A stretch of 64,000 nucleotides of DNA from Xylona heveae TC161 (lineage: Eukaryota > Ascomycota > Xylonomycetes > Xylonales > Xylonaceae). The DNA is taken from NCBI RefSeq assembly GCF_001619985.1, contig NW_017264200.1, positions 682,001 to 746,000 of the forward strand, given 5' to 3'. The first letter of the stretch is position 1; each line of letters begins with the position of its first letter. A program made the position numbers and the translations under genes. Positions 56,756 to 64,000 of the stretch are shown here, one piece after another. The notes under the pieces were generated by a model, which saw nothing but the letters and a program-made list of their open reading frames with translations, ran no database searches and was not told the DNA's origin.

Positions 56756-57933
56756 ATGAAGCTCTTCTACATCGGAGTACGTCTCTTCAAGTCATCCCCA
56801 ATGTTCATCAGCTCGTTGCCTTGGAGGCAGTTCGTGGCGGGGCACTTCCCCGAGCTCTAGACCACCGCGTCACTCATAATGGACCACAAACTGACGAGCG
56901 ACCTCAAACCAAACAGGTTCTGAAGAATGAGAAGCCGTCACCTGCCGTCGAGCTATGTGCGGAAAAGGATCTCAGCACATTCGGTCGCTTCACGAGAGGA
57001 GGGTATATTTCCCGACATTCTGGACCTCTACCCTGTTACCTCACCTTGATCTCGGAATCGCAGCTGCATCCCGTAACCCACCGCTTCCTCCTTATAATTT
57101 ATACTAATTTCTGTTCTCCATGTCCAGTGCAAGCGAATTCATGACTTTCTTCAGTAAGAAAGTCGCCGAATCAACGGGTGCCGGACAACGACAGGACGTC
57201 GAAGAGCAATGTAAGCGGCACCTGATCCCTTGACCATCCGGGATACCTACCTTTCTGTCCTCACAACACACCGGGGCCGAAGCCCAAGCATCATACAATT
57301 TCCGGGACAATCGCATCCGATACTAACAACTTATTAGCATACACCATTCACGCATTTGGCCGGTCCGAAGGCGTCGCAGGCATTATTATCAGCGACCACG
57401 ACTACCCACCGCTCGTAGCGCACCAGCTTTTATCCAAGGTCGTCGACGAGTTCCTCTCGCGCAACCCGCGCTCCTCATGGTCTACTACGACCGCCGACTG
57501 CCAGCTTCCCTTTCCTGAACTCAAAGACTACATTGTGAAATACCAGGACCCGCACCAGGCGGACAGCATCCTGAAGATCCAAAAGGAGCTGGACGAGACA
57601 AAGATTGTGCTGCACAAGACGATTGAAAGTGTTTTGGAGCGTGGCGAGAAGATTGACAGCCTGGTGGCCAAGAGTGACGGTCTAAGTTCTCAGAGTAAAA
57701 TGTTTTACACGCAGGTGCGTTCTTACGTTTCCATTACTTTCATGTCTTGTTTTCCCCCTAATTCCTTTCCGTTCGTTTTCCTTTCATTTCCCTTCCCGTC
57801 TGTTCTCATTCTTTCTCCTACTTCTTCGTAGCATTTTCAATCACACCTACCCATATACACAGCAACAAGGAGAAATTTTACTAATTTATGGAAATAGGCC
57901 AAGAAGCAAAACTCATGCTGTATCCTCATGTAA
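56756..57933 (+). CDS. ykt6: R-SNARE Ykt6
   Basis: Ykt6 is a lipid-anchored longin R-SNARE used in Golgi, endosomal, vacuolar and autophagosomal fusion. Five exons: 56756-56776, 56917-57002, 57128-57210, 57338-57714 and 57898-57933, giving 200 residues. Exon 1 encodes only MKLFYIG and joins VLKNEKPSPAVELCAEKDLS. The longin domain spans about 1-125 (GRFTRG, ASEFMTFFSKKVAE, YTIHAFGRSEGVAGIIISDH). The SNARE motif (about 135-190) reads KYQDPHQADSILKIQKELDE, KIVLHKTIESVLERGEKID with the central Arg. The end KKQNSCCILM has the palmitoylated Cys and a CaaX box (CILM). Open frame across 56821-56916 is intron. Confidence 0.95.
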
Positions 57934-58957
57934 AACCAGAGATCCATTCCTCTACTTTCCCCGCACCTTTATATCTCTCACACCGTCTCCTCAAACCTCT
58001 TGACTACTTCTTTGTCTCCTCTCTCATCTGATACTCGGTGACGACATCATCTTGTTTCCCGCCTGCTTACTTTCTTTATTTTCTTCCTCTTTTTTCCTCT
58101 TCTTATTGTTTTCCCAACAAAGACATATGGGCGCCTTAATTTTTTCCTTTTCTGTCATGTTCATGTCATCTCAGTAACTTTATTGGAGTTGTTTGAGCGG
58201 GTTTTTCTTTCGTCTTTCAAATGGTCAAAGTCTGTTTCGATTTCAGATCCTAGATCCTCGTTTTTCCATTCTCTGTCCAATCACTGGTCATTTGCTTTAG
58301 TATTGCCCACACCACAACACATCACAACACCTTAACAATTCACACATATACGATGCTTCGTTCTGAATCTGATATCGGTATACTACGGAGTATTACATAG
58401 CATCACAAGTTCAATTCAATATCTACACTAAATTACATTACCAAACTAAGTGTTATTTTGATTTGATTTGATTTGATTTGCTACATATTATCTGAATCTG
58501 GTATTCCTACCAAAAACATACTTCGTACTCCCGCCTTCGCTGCAATTGAACATGCCGACATGCTAACATGCTGAGACGGTGACATGCACGCAAGAAATTC
58601 GCTAATTGTGTGCTGAACTTTCATATCGAATGCGCATCAGAAAGAGGGAAAAAAAGAAAGGCTCATAACATCGTCATTGCGTTCGCCAAGTTAGGTAATG
58701 GGAGTTGCGTTGAAACAAAAAGGAAAGGGGGAAAAAAATTAAAAAAAAATAAGCGGGCATCAAATGGGTATATAAAAAACAACGAGCAGCAAGACGACCA
58801 ACCAACGGAGATGAACGAGATCTGGCGTAGAGATGGCCAAAGAAAAAATCAACAACAAGGGGATCAATAAAAGGGTAGACGAACAAGTGAAGTTTACAAC
58901 AGAAGAAAAAGAAGAGAGGGAGGAGGAAGCAGAAAAGAAAGAAAACAGAGAATCAAT
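57934..58957. other. Convergent spacer, ykt6 and unknown Cys/His gene
   Basis: 1.0 kb of A/T-rich 3' flanks. A pentanucleotide microsatellite lies at 58456-58480. No coding recognised. Confidence 0.6.
58456..58480. repeat. (ATTTG)n microsatellite
   Basis: ATTTG is repeated about five times in a row in the spacer between convergent genes. Confidence 0.9.
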
Positions 58958-60677
58958 CTAATTATCTGCTTCCAACTCGGCAATCTCTTGTGCAGGCAAG
59001 ATATTTATCTCAAAATCCTCTTTTGGAAGAGCTACTCGGCCAACAATGCACTTGATGCGACTTAACAACTCCCTTCCCAAGACATCGCCAGCATTACGAT
59101 GTTTCTGAGAGATGTGAAACAAGAGACTTTCGACGTTACCGTAAGCGGGTGTCCTGAGGCCCTCGGCACAACAAAAGATGCAGCCGAGCGAGTCGCTTTG
59201 ATCGGGGGTGTATTGTCCCTTGTAGACATGGCATTTGGCAAGAAAGACCCAACGGTATTGGATTCCATGAGCGGTCCGGACTCGTTCATCAAAGGCGGCA
59301 TGTCGCTTGTCCGGACCATGCACGATACCCTCGAATACGCACTTGTCGCATCGCCAGTAATAAGACGTGGCATACATGCCTATAGGTCGTTCACGAAGAC
59401 GCATGGCGCCTTTGAGGCCTTCGCGAAGTTTCCATGCGCCTTTGCAGAAGCCGCTGTAATTGTTGCTGGGAGAGGGCCACGTGGGTGGTATGCGCAGCGG
59501 CAGCATGTCAGGATTGACGACCTCGGGGGCGTGCGAGCTCATATTTGCGGGGAAAATTGAGTAAGTAGTTCGAGGAACGGACGTTGTAGAGGCCGGGGAG
59601 TCCAAGGTTACGGGAGACATGCTGTCATTATTATGATGAGGTTTGCCGGCGCTGTTCCTGCGGCTATTACTGTTGCTGGTGCTGTGTGAAGCGCTGCTGC
59701 TATTTGTTCCAGAGCCAAAACCGACAACGGAAAGGACTTTGTTCATGACGCTTTCTTTATCGCTTCCACGGTCAGAAGAGACTCGCCGTTGGCTTCTAAT
59801 CGATCCAATACCTCGAGACATGCCCCGGTTCAAGGTATTGAGTCGGGCAGGTTTTTCGGCTTCTTCCTTTTGGAACAGTGTTGTTAGAGTGGTGAGGTCA
59901 GACGTATCAATGGCGACATCTGGAAGACAAAACTTGGAGTCTACAGTAATCGCCGAGTCTTTTGGAAATAGTTGTTCTCGGGAATGGTGACTGGAGAGGG
60001 ATACTATCCGTGTCGGGCTCTGCCGGATTGACAGTCGTCGAGTGCTAAGATTGGCAGGCAACGACAGACCATTCGCGATCCGTGCTTCATGCGCAGGCGG
60101 CATGGCAGTTTGAAAACTTTCAAAGGAGGACCTTGTTGAAGAGAGGCTTGGTGGTTCATCCGAGGTCGATAGGCTTTCCCGCAAGTGTCGGCAGAGTTGA
60201 CCCAAGGCCATTAGGGTGTCGCTACGAATTACATTTGCCGTATCGTATAATGTTGTGAAGTCCAAGCTGAGGGCATCCCGTACCCATCCTCGAAGTAATG
60301 AGTTGGTCATGGCTTGTAGATCAACCAACGTAGCCTGCAATGATGCGAGAGTACTCTCTGAATTGAACGTAGTGGCCAAATTAGCATCTTCCCGAATACA
60401 AAGAACGAGCAGGCAGACAGAGTATCGGACGTTTGTGAGGCATACCATTACCGGCCTGAAACGGTTTTCCAAAACGGTGAAAGTGATTCTCGAATTCGGA
60501 GCGGACTGACGACTGCCCATATAACAGCGACTCATAGAGGTCAACTGCTTCCTGTATCTTTGCCTCAGGCCAGTCATGGCCCCTGCGATTCGATTCCATG
60601 CATTGCGCTCCTGTGCGAAACTCGTCGACAATCTCGTCGACATATGCCTTCACATCCTTGACGGTCTTCCCCGACAT
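58958..60677 (-). CDS. Fungal protein of unknown function with paired Cys/His motifs
   Basis: Two minus-strand exons, 60677-60446 and 60387-58958, give 553 residues. The splice joins HFHRFGKPFQAGN to DANLATTFNSESTLASLQ. The N-terminal 150 residues look helical (VKAYVDEIVDEFRTGAQCME, AVDLYESLLYGQSSVRSEFE). Residues 160-400 are Ser/Arg-rich and disordered. The C-terminal region has two Cys/His clusters: CDKCVFEG at 424-427 with His434, 440 and 451, then CIFC (480-483) with FHISQKH (His502, His507), that is C-x2-C-x18-H-x4-H, compatible with a zinc finger. The start was placed at MSGKTVKDVK; an in-frame ATG 66 nt upstream exists. No named family is recognised. The order helical N-part, linker and zinc-like C-part could suit a regulatory or adaptor role, but this is inference. 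Confidence 0.8.
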
Positions 60678-61755
60678 GGCGGTAAAGGCTCGCGAAGAGT
60701 CTCCCCTGATGAACCCTCTTAGATAAACCAAGTTGAACGACAATGAGCTCGAGAATAAACACAGCTTAGCAAGTCACACACACTGCCTGATCAGTAAGGG
60801 TCATGCTGGGAGCTGAGAAAGGGGAACAGGGTGCGCATAACACGACCAGTAAGCCGGTCAGCGGTCCCATATCTGCTTTGGACGAGCGGCAGCCTCGTCG
60901 AGTGACACAGCCCCTGCTAGCCAATGAGTTGCCCTATCAGCCGCGGTACGACACGTCTCCATATCCAAGCCACTCCTTTCATTCTCAGAAAGGTATAGCT
61001 GTAATCTCACAACAAGACCTCCCATATCTCCCCTAAGCATGATGAAAGTCTTTCCGACCGAAATAAAGGGATATTCAGTGCTCGTGCCCTGCGTTCGCCG
61101 ATTTTTCAAGGGCACGCGTCCCTCCTCCATTGTTTGGAGCAGCAACGGTAGTGTGTTCTGTTCAGGACTGTACGCTCTATGATTCGATTAGTGATGAGCG
61201 ACAGCTCCTTATCAGTCGTCTAATGCCCCTGGCTTACCTGCGGACCGATTGGATCTTAACCATGGCGGGGTTCGTTCGTTTATCTCGAGTGGAGAACCGA
61301 CAAGAAGCATGGATCACTGAAGTCGCTAGACGAACCTGTCAATATTGTCATAAGGCGGCAGGTGGTTGTTCGCCAACTCGCAGGATGCCAAAATCTTCAG
61401 TGGATAAACAGTTCATATGCACGAATCCTTCGTTTTGCTGATTTTGTAACATGGTGGACATTTGAGAAAGCTGTTGTTCCCAACAATGGGTTGGTGACGT
61501 CTTATACGTGTGGGAGAGAAAGCAAAGTTAACAACTGCCTGTCGCATGGTCTAACAAGGAAGGTGCTTGAGAGGATACTGTCCGAAGGATAAGCCAAATC
61601 AGCAAGCACCTTCCAAAACCATACCTTGCTTCCACACTGCTATATGACTTCTTCTAATACATTATGCTATTATGAGAACACCAAAGTACGCGACAGTCAT
61701 CCTACGTCTATAGAGTTATACAGCCGTTATCCAAATACCCTTGCGCGTCTTCAGT
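60678..61755. other. Intergenic, right of the Cys/His gene
   Basis: 1.08 kb holding the promoter of the minus-strand Cys/His gene and the 3' flank of cyb2. Short frames only. Confidence 0.55.
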
Positions 61756-63404
61756 TTACAGTTTCGAGCGTATTGGTTGCTCTCGTGGCGAACCTAGCGG
61801 GTCATAAACCCTTAATCCCAGTGTGTCGGCGGGAACCAAAGTGGAATGGGCATTGAGACCTGTGGTGTCCACTAACGTAGGGTTAAGTTCGTCGATTTTA
61901 GAGCATCCAATAAGACGCATATTCATTTCCATCTCATCTTTGAGCAGCTGCATGGCGCGATCCACACCCGGGAGACCATATGCACTCATAGCATACAGGA
62001 ATGGCCGGCCGATGCCGACTCCCTTTGCTCCGAGGCAGAGAGCTTTAATGATATCCGTCGCTCGTCGAATGCCGCCATCAACGAAGATTTCAATGCGATT
62101 CTCCCAACCACGCTCACGCAGGACTGGCATGACTTCGGCCAAGACCTCAATACCGGACCGCGCAAAATCAAGCTGACGGCCGCCGTGGTTCGAGAGAACC
62201 ACACCGTGAACCCCAGCCTCGATGGCTCGGATAACATCCTCAACTCGCTGAACACCCTTGAGGATGATGGGCATCTTGGTAATGCTGAGGAACCAGGGGA
62301 TATCCTTCCAGCTCAAGGATGGGTCAATGAAGGAGGAAATGGCGCGAGCTGCGCCTTGAGAACGATCAACGTTATCGCCACTGCTGCTCTGAACATTTGA
62401 TCCCACGTCTGAGAATTTGCTACGCATGTCTTTCTCGCGTCGCCCGAGCTGTGGTGCATCAACAGTGATGAACAGCCCTTTACACCCTCTTTTTTCAGCA
62501 TGCTGCACAATACGCTTGGTAATATCTCGATCTTTGTTCACCTACGAATCGTTCAATATTAGCCTTGTGGATTTTCTCCGATCAACCCCGACACTTCAAA
62601 ACTTACGTAGAGCTGGAGCCATTGCACTTGATCGCCCTCCCTTGCATCAACAATTTCATCAAATGAGCAACTTGCTAGCGTTGGAATCATTTGCACCACG
62701 TTATGCTTCTTAGCTGCTCTTGTCAGCACCACCTCACCTTCCGGATGGCCAAGCTTTCCCAAAGCCGTTGCAGTGACATAAAATGGTATGTCGACTTTTG
62801 TGCCTAACATTGTCGTTGAAAGGTCTATCTTCTCCACATCGACTAATATCCGCGGTCGAAACCAGATCTTATGATAGGCCGAATGGTTTTCTCGCAAAGT
62901 CTGAGTCGCATTCGTTAGTGCCATCACCCTTTCAACGGTAATAATTAAGTCTAGAGATCCTACAATTTCGTCATCGGCACCACTAGAGTAGTAAGCCCAA
63001 GCAGTTTTCTTCATGACAGTCCTGGCGACGCCTTCAAAGTCCATTAAATTGTAGCATTGTTCGAGAATTGGCTTGCGCTCGATTCGCTTTTGTCGCTCCT
63101 CCTCTTCAGGGTCGGCTTGCTTTTCATCATGATGCACAGTGTTCATATCCACCTCGCCCAAGTGTTTAGACTTGTGCAAGTACTTGTCGAGCGTATCTGG
63201 CGGGTGAATGGGCTCAAACTCCTCGGTGGCGTCTTTTCCCGCATACTTGAGAATGATCTTCTGTCCACCTGGATGTTCAGGTAGAAACTCGGTCACATCG
63301 TATGCTCGTCCATGCACAATGACCCAACACGACTCGCGAGAGTTATGTTTCCCCACTTCATCACCGTGGAGCTTATGCTGTTGGGTTTGGCCTTGGCGAT
63401 TCAT
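61756..63404 (-). CDS. cyb2: Cytochrome b2-type L-lactate dehydrogenase (flavocytochrome)
   Basis: Flavocytochrome b2 oxidises L-lactate to pyruvate, passing electrons from FMN through a b5 heme to cytochrome c. Three minus-strand exons: 63404-62964, 62900-62607 and 62541-61756, giving 506 residues. The cytochrome b5 domain (about 10-90) has heme ligands His44 in EHPGGQKI and His67 in PIHPPDTL. The FMN barrel follows: AWAYYSSGADDEITLRENHS with the catalytic-site Tyr, WFRPRILVDVE, QMIPTLASCS, WLQLYVNKDRD across a splice, Lys340 in IILKGV, catalytic His364 in SNHGGRQLDF, and DGGIRR plus GRPFLY. Intron 1 (62963-62901, 63 nt) is stop-free and frame-keeping, but family alignment demands its removal. 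No mitochondrial presequence is visible with this start, so the N-terminus or location is uncertain. Confidence 0.93.
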
Positions 63405-64000
63405 TTTGGCTCAATAGCAGCTCAGCTGTTTTCTACCCAATTGCGAACATTCAACAAGAAGCTGCTCCAAACTCTAATGAGAATATCCAGAAAACGATTA
63501 GAGTCAATATTCAAAATGTTATGGAACAGGTGAAAGGCAGAAGCTCTGGGGCGTGCCAAGGAGATCGGTTAAGACCAATCAACCAGGGTGGATTATAATA
63601 CAGCGGCAAAGTATATAAGACCATGCGTGCATGTTGAACCACGCGAAGAGCATGCGATAAAAGGGTGTGAAATGCCGACGTCACGTTCCGCACACTGTCT
63701 ACACTGATGGACTTCCCTTTGATCCGTTAGACCCGAAAGGATCTCCAGATTCAGGCCAGTCTCAATCCATGATACTTGCTATAAGGTCACTAATGGTGGG
63801 GTAATCACCTTATGAATTAACCTCGGTCGATCGGATGTGTCTGGAATGGAGTTAGTCCCCTTCTTTTAACTTGCAACAGCTATCGCTAGCAATGGCTTTC
63901 CCGCTCCGCCCCACCCCGCCACCCTCTCTCGTCTGGCAGCTCCCACTAACTAATCTTTAAGTAGATTCTTCTGTCTCGAACAGGAATAATCCAAGCAAAA
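63405..64000. promoter_or_regulatory. Upstream region of cyb2, right window edge
   Basis: 596 bp upstream of cyb2. An inverted repeat ATAAGGT...ACCTTAT lies at 63781-63813. No gene recognised before the window ends. Confidence 0.5.

Noticed and set aside
56821-56916. Open frame giving MEAVRGGALPRALDH before the ykt6 second exon
   Set aside because: Ykt6 proteins go directly from MKLFYIG to a V/I-L-K/R-N segment. The ACAG at 56916 gives exactly that, so this stretch is intron 1.
59062-59560. Antisense frames within the Cys/His-rich gene
   Set aside because: The sense frame is continuous, spliced consistently and protein-like. The antisense translations are not.
1-64000. Search by eye for retroelements, DNA transposons, CRISPR arrays, rRNA genes or a biosynthetic cluster
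   Set aside because: No reverse-transcriptase, integrase, transposase, long terminal repeats, spaced repeat arrays, rRNA segments or PKS/NRPS-like motifs were seen. Absence is by reading only, without a search tool.

Overview
This is a stretch of filamentous-ascomycete nuclear genome. Genes are compact and intron-rich: GT..AG introns mostly of 50-120 nt, often with CTAAC/CTAAT-like branch points. Several products have their closest recognisable namesakes in Eurotiomycetes: HapE (CCAAT-binding factor), KapC (AP-1-like bZIP), the long NTE1 lysophospholipase and Arp9 with a long acidic insert. I place it in Eurotiomycetes (Eurotiales/Onygenales-like); I cannot name a species. I reconstructed 23 protein genes by joining exons by frame, splice sites and family knowledge, plus three tRNA genes, all of which carry introns.

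Layout. 0.8-2.3 kb: FMN-dependent alpha-hydroxy-acid oxidase. 2.5 kb: tRNA-Ser(GCT). 3.1-5.6 kb: arp9 (SWI/SNF-RSC type actin-related protein). 6.3-11.1 kb: nte1 (ER lysophospholipase). 11.4-12.8 kb: two inverted tRNA-Thr(AGT) genes, next to what looks like an orphan terminal exon. 13.5-16.0 kb: afg2 (AAA ATPase of 60S ribosome maturation), divergent from an unknown, probably mitochondrial protein (16.5-17.8 kb). 18.2-19.0 kb: a Sec4/SrgA Rab GTPase. 20.1-21.5 kb: hapE. 23.2-24.2 kb: fcf2 (pre-rRNA processing). 24.5-25.9 kb: purine nucleoside phosphorylase, divergent from mitoribosomal rsm10 (26.2-27.2 kb). 27.7-29.3 kb: mitochondrial TrpRS. 30.6-32.1 kb: kapC. 33.4-37.9 kb: arp5, dad4 and ies6. 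39.0-40.0 kb: got1. 40.9-41.8 kb: profilin. 43.9-46.1 kb: a disordered unknown protein. 46.8-53.2 kb: slh1/ASCC3-type double-cassette helicase. 54.6-56.3 kb: APH-like kinase-fold protein. 56.8-57.9 kb: ykt6 SNARE. 59.0-60.7 kb: unknown Cys/His-rich protein. 61.8-63.4 kb: cytochrome b2-type L-lactate dehydrogenase.

Most of this is core housekeeping: chromatin remodelling (arp9, arp5, ies6), ribosome and translation (afg2, fcf2, rsm10, msw1, slh1) and secretion (sec4, got1, ykt6). It is not an accessory island. I saw no retroelement, DNA transposon, CRISPR array or obvious biosynthetic cluster. The most interesting points are: the Arp5/Ies6 partner genes separated only by dad4; a dad4 start codon isolated in its own coding exon; a long stop-free intron inside the kapC basic region; a Gln in the first Walker B of Afg2; a substituted active-site Tyr in the first FMN oxidase; and the tRNA-Thr inverted pair beside an orphan exon.
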